Origin: Pseudomonadota bacterium
GTDB taxonomy: Bacteria; Pseudomonadota; Gammaproteobacteria; Steroidobacterales; Steroidobacteraceae
Reading direction: 5' to 3'
Assembly: GCA_023423935.1 (NCBI GenBank)
Contig: JAFAEQ010000078.1
Location: 1 to 64,000, forward strand
Length of the DNA: 64,000 nucleotides
In this document: positions 1 through 8,245 of the stretch, in pieces
Numbering within the stretch: the first letter of the stretch is position 1
How the letters are laid out: each line of letters opens with the position of its first letter
Program-made: the position numbers and the translations under genes
Notes under the pieces: model-generated
Databases searched by the model: none
The model's input: only the letters and a program-made list of their open reading frames with translations
Told to the model about the DNA's origin: nothing

Positions 1-20
1 ACATGATCAACAAGAAGTAA
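1..20 (+). CDS. C-terminal end of an upstream gene (partial)
   Basis: The first 20 bases can be read as the last codons of a plus-strand gene ending M-I-N-K-K followed by TAA at 18-20. Support is indirect: a strong hairpin with a T-rich tail begins 12 bases after the stop on the same strand, as expected at the end of a transcript. Too little is present to name the product. Confidence 0.35.
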
Positions 21-32
21 TTATAGTTCGCT

Positions 33-60
33 GCGGGCGCTAGGCGCCCGCTGTCTTCTT
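33..60 (+). terminator. Intrinsic terminator of the upstream plus-strand gene
   Basis: A perfect 8-bp stem, GCGGGCGC (33-40) and GCGCCCGC (44-51), closes a 3-base loop and is followed by the T-rich run TGTCTTCTT. It stands between the TAA at 18-20 and the oppositely oriented DUF481 gene. Confidence 0.6.
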
Positions 61-72
61 GGAATCCAATCC

Positions 73-97
73 GGCGGGGCATTCAGCCCCGCCCTTT
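73..97. terminator. Hairpin between convergent genes
   Basis: GGCGGGGC (73-80) pairs perfectly with GCCCCGCC (86-93) around the loop ATTCA. It lies just past the stop of the minus-strand DUF481 gene. The flanks are only weakly T-rich on either strand, so it may act as a bidirectional terminator or as an mRNA 3' end stabiliser. Confidence 0.5.
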
Positions 98-114
98 CAC
101 GCTTTCGATCTGCG

Positions 115-849
115 TTACTTGAGCTCGTAGACCAGGTTGACGGTCGTCAGCGTATCGGTGTTCTCGAATCCCGCCGGCGGATTCGAGTTGTAGCGCACCC
201 CATATCCGACAGCCAGAGCGAGCACCTGCGTCATCTTGACCTGCAACGAAAGGTCGTTCTGCACGTAAGTGTTATCAGCGCCGGATTCGATGATGAACTT
301 GTCGATCAGCTTGGTCGATTCGGTGAGTGCGTGCTGAAAGTCGAGCGTGCCGCGGAACACTGCCTCGCCCTCACGCTTGCCTTCTTCGAGCAACAAGCCT
401 GTCTCCTCGTCGAAGGCATCGAGGGTCTCGAAGATCTTGTAACCGACACCGGTCGTGCCGATGAAGGTCGTGCGGGCCGTGTCGATGAACTTGCGACCCA
501 GACCGGTCGAGAGCGTGGCCTGATAGTCGAAACCGCTGAAGCGATCTTCTTCATAACGCGCGGCACCGAACCAGAACGTGCGCTCGCTGAAGTTGTAGTC
601 CTGCTGCGTTACCACCTGCCAGCGCTGCGCCGTGGCACCTTCGTCGTCCGAAGCATAGAGGGCGGACAGGCCGAACTGGTTCTTCCAGTTGCCCCCTTCC
701 CGGACCAGGTCCGTCTTGATGTTGGCCGTTTGCGCATCAGAGTTACCGCTGGATATGACAAGTCCGGCCTCGGCTTTGCCGGTCCAGTCCGCATGGGCGG
801 ACGCGGTGATCATCGTCATCAGGACACATACGAGCACTCTCAACTGCAT
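115..849 (-). CDS. DUF481 family outer membrane protein (YdiY-like)
   Basis: A 244-residue protein with an N-terminal signal peptide (hydrophobic VLVCVLMTMITASAHA) and a body of alternating amphipathic strands, typical of the DUF481/YdiY family of small outer-membrane beta-barrels. It starts WTGKAEAGLVISSGNSD, the family's usual N-terminal strand, and ends in an aromatic/aliphatic strand. The ATG at 849 is preferred because GAGGTGGAG lies six bases upstream; the in-frame GTG at 861 falls inside that ribosome binding site. The biochemical role is unknown; E. coli YdiY is acid/salt-induced. It stands alone, divergent from opgG. Confidence 0.85.
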   Translation of the reverse strand: MQLRVLVCVLMTMITASAHADWTGKAEAGLVISSGNSDAQTANIKTDLVREGGNWKNQFGLSALYASDDEGATAQRWQVVTQQDYNFSERTFWFGAARYEEDRFSGFDYQATLSTGLGRKFIDTARTTFIGTTGVGYKIFETLDAFDEETGLLLEEGKREGEAVFRGTLDFQHALTESTKLIDKFIIESGADNTYVQNDLSLQVKMTQVLALAVGYGVRYNSNPPAGFENTDTLTTVNLVYELK

Positions 850-1072
850 CAGTTTCTCCACCTCTCATCACGCACGAAGCGGTGCGCGAGGCCGCGGAGA
901 ATACGAGACGAGGAGCGCTGCCGAAATCCGGCGGATGCCGATTCTGATCCCCTGATCGGGAAACCAATATCCGGTACCATGCGTTCGGCTCGGGTGGATG
1001 ACCGGTGTCGTCCGTCCGCATGTGTCCTGGTCTGTCGGATGTCCCGGCTTCTCACACTGCTCTAGATAACAA

Positions 1073-2590
1073 ATGTATCGGGTCGTTACCGTAGTTCTCG
1101 TTCTTGCTGCCCTCAGCATTGCCGTCGCTGCGACGCGACAGGAGGCCGGCAGCACCAGAAGTCCTGAACGTTATGCGTTCACGGCTGATACGGTACCGGA
1201 ACTCGCGCGACGTCTCTCAGGGGAGTCACGCCCGGCGCCGCGCCTCGATGCCGCTTCGCCGCTGCGGCAGCTTTCGTACGATCAATACCGGGACATTCGC
1301 CCCAACCCCGATGCCGCCATCTGGCGCAACGATCAGGTGCCGGTGCGAGTGGAACTGTTACCTGCGGGCTTTCTCTTTCAGACACCCGTGACGGTGTCGA
1401 TCGTCGAAAGCGGCATCGCAACGAATCTCAAGACGACACCGCAAAGCTTTCTGCTGGGACCTCTCGTTGCCAAGCAGCTCGCCGGTGTGTCGATTCCGCC
1501 TTCGGGCTTTCGTCTGCGCACGCATCTGAACTCGCGTTCGGTGTGGGACGAGTTCCTCGTGTTCCAGGGCGCCTCCTATTTCCGCAGCATCGCGAAAGGG
1601 ACACTGTTTGGATTATCAGCGCGCGGCCTTGCGCTCAAGACGGCCGCGCCGACCGGCGAGGAGTTTCCCGAGTTCACGCATTTCTGGATCGAGCGGCCCT
1701 CGACCAACGCAACGGGCGTGGTGATCCACGCGCTGCTCGAAAGTCCCTCGACGACCGGCGCCTATCGGTTTGCCGTCGTGCCCGGTACCGAGACTGTCAT
1801 CGACGTGACGCTCACGCTCTTTCCGCGTGTGGCACTCGATCAGGTCGGCATCGCGCCACTCACTTCGATGTTCTTCTTCGATGAAAGCAATCGCTCGCGC
1901 GTGGACGACTTCCGCGACGAGGTGCACGACTCCGATGGTCTGCAGATCCTCATGGAGTCCGGCGAGCAGGTGTGGCGTCCGCTCGCAAATCCCTTCAGCC
2001 TGCAGGTTTCGAGCTTCACTTCCGTCGCGCCGCGCGGCTTCGGACTCGTGCAACGCTCTCGTCGCATCTCGGACTTTCAGGATCTCGAGGCTCAGTACAA
2101 CAAGCGTCCGAGCGCATGGATCGAACCCACCAGCCGCTGGGGCGAAGGTGCCGTACAGCTGATCGAAATTCCTACGGATAAGGAAACCAACGACAACATC
2201 ATCGCGATGTGGCGTCCGAAGGATCCGATTCCCGCTGGCAAACCGTGGAGCGCCTCGTATCGGCTGCGCTGGAATGAAGTACCGCGCGGCTTGCCGGCGA
2301 TCGGCCGCGTCGCCACCACGCGTTCGGGCCCGATCGGTAGCAAGCGACGCCTTTTCGTTCTGGATTTCGAAGGCACCGGCAGGACCGTCGACGATCTCAA
2401 AGTGGATGTCAGCGCGTCCGCAGGTAAACTCAGCAACGTGAATCTGCAGCCGAATTCCGCCATGCGCGGCGTACGCGCGAGCTTCGAGCTCACCCCCGGG
2501 GATGCGGGCGTGATCGAACTGCGCCTGCGACTCATGCGCGGCGATCGGCCTGCCTCCGAAACCTGGCTGTATCGATGGACGGCCAGCTGA
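1073..2590 (+). CDS. opgG: Periplasmic glucan biosynthesis protein OpgG/OpgD family
   Basis: A 505-residue periplasmic protein of the MdoG/OpgG family, which helps build and branch osmoregulated periplasmic glucans (beta-1,2-linked backbone with beta-1,6 branches). A signal peptide (residues 1-20, MYRVVTVVLVLAALSIAVAA) precedes the long beta-sandwich catalytic-like domain; family stretches such as LSYDQYRDIRP, LFGLSARGLA and WSASYRLRW are clear. E. coli OpgG is 511 residues, so the length fits. The 3' end overlaps opgH by 16 bases, implying translational coupling and shared transcription. Assignment to OpgG rather than the paralogue OpgD rests on the linkage to opgH. Confidence 0.93.
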   Translation: MYRVVTVVLVLAALSIAVAATRQEAGSTRSPERYAFTADTVPELARRLSGESRPAPRLDAASPLRQLSYDQYRDIRPNPDAAIWRNDQVPVRVELLPAGFLFQTPVTVSIVESGIATNLKTTPQSFLLGPLVAKQLAGVSIPPSGFRLRTHLNSRSVWDEFLVFQGASYFRSIAKGTLFGLSARGLALKTAAPTGEEFPEFTHFWIERPSTNATGVVIHALLESPSTTGAYRFAVVPGTETVIDVTLTLFPRVALDQVGIAPLTSMFFFDESNRSRVDDFRDEVHDSDGLQILMESGEQVWRPLANPFSLQVSSFTSVAPRGFGLVQRSRRISDFQDLEAQYNKRPSAWIEPTSRWGEGAVQLIEIPTDKETNDNIIAMWRPKDPIPAGKPWSASYRLRWNEVPRGLPAIGRVATTRSGPIGSKRRLFVLDFEGTGRTVDDLKVDVSASAGKLSNVNLQPNSAMRGVRASFELTPGDAGVIELRLRLMRGDRPASETWLYRWTAS

Positions 2591-4719
2591 CCCCGCCCAC
2601 GAAGCGTCCAGCCGATCAGGAGCACCTCGACTCTGGCATCGGCGCGATGCCTCCGGAAGCGCCGCTGGACATGCCCGTTCAGGCGCGCGATCGCGCACCT
2701 GAAGTCGAACGACCCGCGCAGCCCTTCCGCACCTGGTTCGCCCGTGCGCTGGCGATGTGCACGACGCTTGCGATCAGCGTCTATGGCATCACCGAGATGA
2801 TCGCCATCGTCGGCTTCAGCAATATGACGAGCCTGCAGGCCGCGATGATGGTGTTCTTCGCGATTACGCTGTCGTGGATCGCGTTCGCTGCGGGCTCCGG
2901 TGTGTGCGCCGTGCTTGCGCCTGCGATGAAGTTCAGGACCGCGCCGATCGAAGGCAGTCGCACGGCGCTCCTGATGCCGGTCTACAACGAAGATCCCGTT
3001 CGAACCACCGCCTCACTGCAGGCCATGGCCGAGGAGCTCGCGCAGATCGGCAAGGCCGAGCACTTCGAGATTGTCATCGTCTCGGATTCGACCAACGTCG
3101 ATGCGTGGATTGCAGAATCGCTCGCAGTCCAGCGACTGCGTACGGCGCTCGAGAACATCATGCCGGTGCGTTATCGACGCCGCTGGCACAACGTCGGCCG
3201 CAAGGTGGGCAACGTCGAGGATTTCGTTAAACGCTGGGGCGGCAACTACGACTACATGATCGTGCTCGACGCCGACAGCCTGATGAGCCCGACGACGCTC
3301 GTCACGATGATCGAGCGTATGCAGGGCGATCCGCAGATCGGCATCCTGCAGACCGTGCCGGCACTGATCGGTCAAACGAGTCTCTTCGCACGCATGCAGC
3401 AGTTCGCCAGCTGCGTTTATGGATCGATCATTGCGCGCGGACTCGCGGCGTGGTCGGGCGATGACGGCAATTACTGGGGCCACAACGCTGCGATCCGCAT
3501 CACTGCATTCGCGCAGGCCTGCGGCTTGCCGCATCTACCGGGGAAAAAACCCTTCGGCGGGTTCGTGCTCTCGCACGATTTCATCGAAGCCGCCTACATC
3601 CGCCGTGCAGGCTGGAAGGTCTGCGTTGCTGCCGATCTGCAAGGATCGTGGGAAGAAGGACCGCCCTCGCTCACCGACATGGCCGTGCGCGATCGGCGCT
3701 GGGCCCAAGGCAATCTGCAACACTGCAAGCTCATCGGATCGGCCGGGCTCACCTGGACCAGTCGCCTGCACATCGGCGTGGGCATCATGAGCTATCTGTC
3801 CTCGCCGCTGTGGCTGCTCCTGATCATCGTCGGCTTCGCGCTGACGTTGCAGGCCACGCTGATCCGTCCCGAATACTTCAGCAAGACCTTCCAGCTGTTT
3901 CCCGACTGGCCGGTGTTCGATGCCCATCGCATGATGATGCTGTTCGTGTTCAGCATGATCGTGCTGCTCACGCCGAAGGCGATCGGCTTCGTGCGCGGCA
4001 TGTTCGTCACACGCATCCGGCGCAATTCGGGCGGCATCATCGGCTTGCCTTTTAGCGTGCTGATCGAGTTGGTCCTGTCGGCCCTGTACGCACCGATCAT
4101 GATGCTCGTGCAAACCCAGCACGTGATCAGCATCGTCACAGGCAGCGACTCCGAATGGACCGCGCAGCGCCGGCAGGCCGAAGTGATCTCCTGGCGCGAA
4201 GCGACGCACTATCACTGGAAGCACATGCTCATCGGCGTGCTCGTGGCCGGAATCGCGTTCCTGCTCTCGCCCACCTTGCTGGCCTGGCTCTCACCGACCG
4301 TCGCAGGTCTGCTGTTGGCGATTCCGCTGTCGAAGGCGAGCGGAAGCGTGTGGCTCGGCGAGTTTCTCGCGCGACTTCATCTGATGCGCATTCCCGAAGA
4401 AGTCTCGCCGCCCACGCTCATGAAGCGTCGCGAAGAGCTGATTCATGCAGCGGAGCCTTCACCCGCCGAAGGCCTCCTCTATCTCGCGCGTCACCCGCAA
4501 GCTCGCCGCGCCCACCTGACAGGCAACCTGCCGCGCCCGATCGACGAACGCGGTCATCCCAACGCCCATCGCCTCACCGCCCGCGAAAAACTTTCGCAAG
4601 CACAAAGCCTGCGCGAAGCGCTCGACTGGCTCAGCGCCCCCGAACGCATCGAAGTCGCCGCCGACGCCGCCATGCTCGAACAACTGGCGCAGCTGCCTCA
4701 GGTGGAGGCGGTTGGGTGA
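2575..4719 (+). CDS. opgH: Glucans biosynthesis glucosyltransferase H
   Basis: A 714-residue inner-membrane glucosyltransferase that polymerises the glucose backbone of periplasmic glucans from UDP-glucose and pushes it to the periplasm, where OpgG acts. The GT2 core shows TALLMPVYNEDP, the DxD-type VLDADSLMSP and RDRRWAQGNLQH (the R/QxxRW product-binding motif). Membrane helices flank it: two near residues 55-110 and several after residue 400. It is shorter than E. coli OpgH (847 residues), mainly at the N-terminus, like the shorter forms of other lineages. Its ATG lies inside opgG. The TGA stop is directly followed by the repeat element at 4717-4980. Confidence 0.95.
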   Translation: MDGQLTPPTKRPADQEHLDSGIGAMPPEAPLDMPVQARDRAPEVERPAQPFRTWFARALAMCTTLAISVYGITEMIAIVGFSNMTSLQAAMMVFFAITLSWIAFAAGSGVCAVLAPAMKFRTAPIEGSRTALLMPVYNEDPVRTTASLQAMAEELAQIGKAEHFEIVIVSDSTNVDAWIAESLAVQRLRTALENIMPVRYRRRWHNVGRKVGNVEDFVKRWGGNYDYMIVLDADSLMSPTTLVTMIERMQGDPQIGILQTVPALIGQTSLFARMQQFASCVYGSIIARGLAAWSGDDGNYWGHNAAIRITAFAQACGLPHLPGKKPFGGFVLSHDFIEAAYIRRAGWKVCVAADLQGSWEEGPPSLTDMAVRDRRWAQGNLQHCKLIGSAGLTWTSRLHIGVGIMSYLSSPLWLLLIIVGFALTLQATLIRPEYFSKTFQLFPDWPVFDAHRMMMLFVFSMIVLLTPKAIGFVRGMFVTRIRRNSGGIIGLPFSVLIELVLSALYAPIMMLVQTQHVISIVTGSDSEWTAQRRQAEVISWREATHYHWKHMLIGVLVAGIAFLLSPTLLAWLSPTVAGLLLAIPLSKASGSVWLGEFLARLHLMRIPEEVSPPTLMKRREELIHAAEPSPAEGLLYLARHPQARRAHLTGNLPRPIDERGHPNAHRLTAREKLSQAQSLREALDWLSAPERIEVAADAAMLEQLAQLPQVEAVG

Positions 4720-4980
4720 TCAATTGACAATTGACAATGGACAATTGGCAACGCTGAGGCGGACATCAGAAAGAGCTCCGCTGATCAATTGACAATTGAC
4801 AATGGACAATTGACAACGCAGAGACGGAGTTCTTGGTGAGACTGGTACGCACACGCTCAGGTCACGACCGAGAACAAAAAGAGCTCCGTGATCAATTGAC
4901 AATGGACAACGCTGGAGGCGGACAACAGAAAGAGCTCCGCTGCTTTCGTTGTCAATTGTCCATTGTCAATTGTCAATTCA
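4717..4980. repeat. Heptad-repeat inverted element between opgH and the EpsL-like gene
   Basis: Three related direct copies begin TGATCAATTGACAA (4717, 4782 and 4889), each a run of degenerate 7-base units (CAATTGA, CAATGGA, CAATTGG). The linker AGAGCTCCG occurs three times. The array ends with an inverted copy: 4787-4818 is a perfect 32-base reverse complement of 4947-4978. The first copy starts at the TGA stop of opgH and the inverted copy runs into the TGA stop of the opposing gene (4978-4980), so the element fills the whole gap between two convergent genes. It could fold into a long cruciform or hairpin. It has no protein or transposase features. Confidence 0.9.
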
Positions 4981-6219
4981 GAAGGTTAGTTTCACTTCCG
5001 CGCTCACCACGCTTGCGTCGTAGTCGCGGAAGGGGGTGTTGGAGTTGCGATCGTTCCATTGGTAGGTGAGGCCGAGGCTGATCAGCTCGCGGGGCGAGTA
5101 GTCGATGGAGAAGACTGCGGATCGCACGGTGTCTTCACGCAGGGCATCGCTATCGATGAGTAAGGGTGCGACGCCGGTGTAGTCCTGCTTCTCGTACGCG
5201 TAAGTTGCGGCGAGTTCGAGGGTGGGGCGAGGTTGCCAGGTCGGGCCGATGCTCACGCCGTCGGCGATGAAGTAGTCCAGCTCGGCGTCGGTGTACGCGC
5301 GCAGCTCATGCCATCCCTTGAGATCGAACGTGATCTTCGCTCGCGGCTCCCACTGCAGGGTCGCTCTCCAGATGCCGCCCGAATAATCGCCCGACTGCGG
5401 ATTGTCGTAGTTGCGATCGAGATAGCCGGCGTTCGCGACCAGGCGCGTCTTCTCCGTGAACGGCACGATCACGCGCACACCGGGCACCTGCTCCTCATAG
5501 CCACGCGGCGCTCCGCCGGCGAGTGCCTGGGCAATGGGAAAGTCGGCACTCGTCACGCGATACTCGAGCGCGATCATGAGGCCCGCAGGCGTCTGGTACT
5601 CGATGCCGCCGCGTCCCGTGGTGCTCTCGAAGTTCTGCACACGACGCTCTTCGGCGCTGTGATCCGTATCGATCACGGCACCCGCGGCGAGCAGGCGCCA
5701 TCTCGATCCGATCGCCCAGCGAAACTCCGCCCCGTATCCTGCGGTATCGACGATGTCGCGACCGGTGAACGTGTAGTTGGCAAGACTGGCCTGCTGACGA
5801 TCGTAGGTACCCAGGAACTTGCCTGTGAGACGGCGGCCGAGCTGCCAGTCCCAGAGCAGATCCGCGTTGCCGCCGCGGTAATCCAGATAGTCGTTCTCCG
5901 TGTAGCGCACATCGTCGATGCGCGCATCCAGATGAAAGACCTGTCGCGATTGATCGAGCCGGATTCGCACGCCGGCCGATGCACGGTTGACGTAGTCATC
6001 CTCGCTTTTCGGCGCAATCAATTCGGGATCGTTCGTGAATCGGTCGGGCGCAACGCGAAACAGATTGTCGTCGTACGCGTAACGGTCCATCAGATAGAAC
6101 TGAAACGGATCTGCGGCACTCACGTCGGCCGCCTGTGCAAGCGGTGCAAGGAGCAGTGCGGGCATGCATCCCAACACCAACGCGCTGCGTGAGCGCAGTG
6201 CCGACCTCAATGAAGTCAT
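4978..6219 (-). CDS. EpsL-like outer membrane beta-barrel protein of the EPS operon
   Basis: A 413-residue outer-membrane barrel, last gene of the exopolysaccharide operon. A signal peptide (MTSLRSALRSRSALVLGCMP..LAQAAD) is followed by alternating strands ending in VVSAEVKLTF, a terminal Phe as recognised by the BAM machinery. The segment FQFYLMDRYAYDDNLFRVAPD resembles EpsL, the predicted outer-membrane protein of exosortase-linked EPS loci. The ATG at 6219 is chosen because AGGTGG lies upstream and it falls 25 bases after the preceding stop; another ATG at 6279 with AAAGAGG is possible but would overlap that gene and lengthen the n-region. Its role is presumably passage of polysaccharide across the outer membrane. 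Confidence 0.75.
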   Translation of the reverse strand: MTSLRSALRSRSALVLGCMPALLLAPLAQAADVSAADPFQFYLMDRYAYDDNLFRVAPDRFTNDPELIAPKSEDDYVNRASAGVRIRLDQSRQVFHLDARIDDVRYTENDYLDYRGGNADLLWDWQLGRRLTGKFLGTYDRQQASLANYTFTGRDIVDTAGYGAEFRWAIGSRWRLLAAGAVIDTDHSAEERRVQNFESTTGRGGIEYQTPAGLMIALEYRVTSADFPIAQALAGGAPRGYEEQVPGVRVIVPFTEKTRLVANAGYLDRNYDNPQSGDYSGGIWRATLQWEPRAKITFDLKGWHELRAYTDAELDYFIADGVSIGPTWQPRPTLELAATYAYEKQDYTGVAPLLIDSDALREDTVRSAVFSIDYSPRELISLGLTYQWNDRNSNTPFRDYDASVVSAEVKLTF

Positions 6220-6244
6220 GACACCACCTGCGGGGTGACCGGCC

Positions 6245-8245
6245 TCATGGCTGCAGATACTCGTTCTTGGGTGTTTCATAGGCGCCTCTTTGCGTCGATT
6301 TGCGGTGCGCGTGCCCGCGAGGCGGATGCTGTCGATAAACCTCGAGAGTGCGTTCGCCGATGGCATTCCAGTCGAAGCTCGCAAGATCCACGCGGTCCTC
6401 TTCATCATCGGAGCGCGCCGATTGCGCGATACGCAGGCTTTGGAGCATCTCCGCGCTCAGCGAGCCGCTGTAGAGCGACAACCAGTCGCTGCCAACCTCC
6501 TGCTGTATCTCGGGCAATGCGCCCAGGCCCGGCGCGAGCACGCGACGATTGAACGAGAGCGCAAGCAGCACGCTGCCGGAGTTGAGAATGCTGTCGAAGG
6601 GCAACACGACCGCATCGCAGGCTGCGAAGTACAGAGGCACGCTGCGCTCAGGCACGAACTGCAATCGCAGCGTGATGCGCTCATCGCTGCCGCGCAGTTC
6701 CTCGAGATCGGCCGCGGCAATCTCATGGCCCGGCAGCCCTGCAATCACCAGATGTACGTCATCGCCTTCGAGTGCCCGGAACTGCTGGATGAGCAGGGGC
6801 ACGTTCTTGTAGCGACGGACGTTGCCGAAGAACAGGAAGGTGAACTTGCTCTGCGGCAGGCCGAGCTGATCGCGAGCGATACGACGTGGGGGCGCGCTGG
6901 CGTAATCGTCGCGATAGTGACCATGGGGAATCACGGCGGCGGGTTTGTGTCGCAGGCTCGGATAGAGCGAGCGGGCCGCTTCGAGACCGTCGGTCGTCAG
7001 CGCGATCACCTGTGTGCAGAGTTTCGGGACCCAGGGAAACAGACGTTCCGAGATCCAGTGATTGGCATCGTGAGGCTTCAGATTGTGCAGCGTCCACACG
7101 ACCTTCGTGCCGCGCAGGCGCATGAATGCGATCAGCGCAGCGAATCGTGAGTGCTTGACGATCGCGCCATACCAGCGCCGGCTCGCGAGATGCGAATCTG
7201 GCCAGTGCAGGTGCAGGACATCGTAGCGGCCACGCAATCCACGCAGATAACTGAACTCATCGACGGTCGCACCTCGATGCTCGAGGACGGCGGCGAGGCG
7301 ACGCACATACGGATTGTCCACGTCCTTCGGGAACATCAGCACGCGCGTCTGCACGTCACGACGTGATCGTGGGGCAGCAGCGGGAAGGCTTTCCACTGCG
7401 GACTGAGACGCCAGCGACTGCACACGCTCGAGGAGCGCTGCCCGGCGCTCGTTCAGATCCGCTTCGTCGGCGAGGTGGAAAATCGCTTCATCGTTGCGTC
7501 GAGCGACGAGCGCTCGTACCAACCGCCGCTCCGCAATGGCCTGAAGCGGCCGCATCCAGGAGCGTCGGATGGGAATGAGCGTCGGCTTGATGGCGGACTC
7601 CGTCGGCGCATCGAGAATCGAGAACGCATCGCGCCACTTGAAGTCGGAGACGCCTGCGCCTTCGTAATAATGGGAGCTGATGCGCACGCGTGCCCACGGA
7701 ATTCGAAGTGCTTCGGCGAAGATCGCCGCATGCAGCGATTCGCAGAACACACGCGAGCAGCTCGCAAGCTCCCGCAGGAAATCCTGCACCGACAGTGTCG
7801 GGCTGATCACCTTGAGTCCGGCATCGCGTGCGGCTGGCGTGATATGCGACCAGCGCTCCGAATACACATGAGGAATCAGACCGATCTGCTCACCCGCGCT
7901 CGCCACCTGCGATCTATCGAAGAGCGTATCGACGAGAAATCCCGGATCTCCCAATGGAACATCCGCACTCAACAGGAGCCGTTGCGCGGTGAGCTTGCCG
8001 CGCACCGAAGCGAATCGGACATCGCCTGTGAAAGACGGCAAGCGCATACCTGGCCGCAAACCGGAGCCCACGACGATCTTGCGGCCTTCGAGCGTGTTCA
8101 GCCGCTCATCGAGAATGGTGCCGATGCCGACGAGCCACTCCGCGGTGCGCAGTTGCTCCAGATCCGGCAACAGGTGCTGCCAGATGACCGCATTCAGATC
8201 GTCTCCGACATTGCCGCCCGCCGCGTGATGATAGAAAACCTTCAT
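6245..8245 (-). CDS. Fusion: polysaccharide pyruvyltransferase domain + GT4-like glycosyltransferase
   Basis: A 666-residue two-domain protein. Residues 1 to about 235 match the polysaccharide pyruvyl transferase fold: start MKVFYHHAAGGNVGDDLN, then FLVDTLFD and the family signature CESLHAAIFAEALRIP at 168-183. After a charged linker (about 240-298), residues 300-645 form a GT-B glycosyltransferase: HLHWPD, VVWTLHNLKPHD, AAVIPHGHY, FTFLFFGNVRRYKNVPLL and the C-terminal DAVVLPFDSILNSGSVLLALSF. The ATG at 8245 overlaps the flippase stop as ATGA. The likely role is to add a sugar and a pyruvate ketal to the repeat unit. Donor and acceptor cannot be read from the sequence. Confidence 0.82.
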   Translation of the reverse strand: MKVFYHHAAGGNVGDDLNAVIWQHLLPDLEQLRTAEWLVGIGTILDERLNTLEGRKIVVGSGLRPGMRLPSFTGDVRFASVRGKLTAQRLLLSADVPLGDPGFLVDTLFDRSQVASAGEQIGLIPHVYSERWSHITPAARDAGLKVISPTLSVQDFLRELASCSRVFCESLHAAIFAEALRIPWARVRISSHYYEGAGVSDFKWRDAFSILDAPTESAIKPTLIPIRRSWMRPLQAIAERRLVRALVARRNDEAIFHLADEADLNERRAALLERVQSLASQSAVESLPAAAPRSRRDVQTRVLMFPKDVDNPYVRRLAAVLEHRGATVDEFSYLRGLRGRYDVLHLHWPDSHLASRRWYGAIVKHSRFAALIAFMRLRGTKVVWTLHNLKPHDANHWISERLFPWVPKLCTQVIALTTDGLEAARSLYPSLRHKPAAVIPHGHYRDDYASAPPRRIARDQLGLPQSKFTFLFFGNVRRYKNVPLLIQQFRALEGDDVHLVIAGLPGHEIAAADLEELRGSDERITLRLQFVPERSVPLYFAACDAVVLPFDSILNSGSVLLALSFNRRVLAPGLGALPEIQQEVGSDWLSLYSGSLSAEMLQSLRIAQSARSDDEEDRVDLASFDWNAIGERTLEVYRQHPPRGHAHRKSTQRGAYETPKNEYLQP

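Noticed and set aside
4717..4980. Insertion sequence remnant or MITE
   Set aside because: There is no target-site duplication or transposase fragment, and the copies are built from short units and not from a fixed element.
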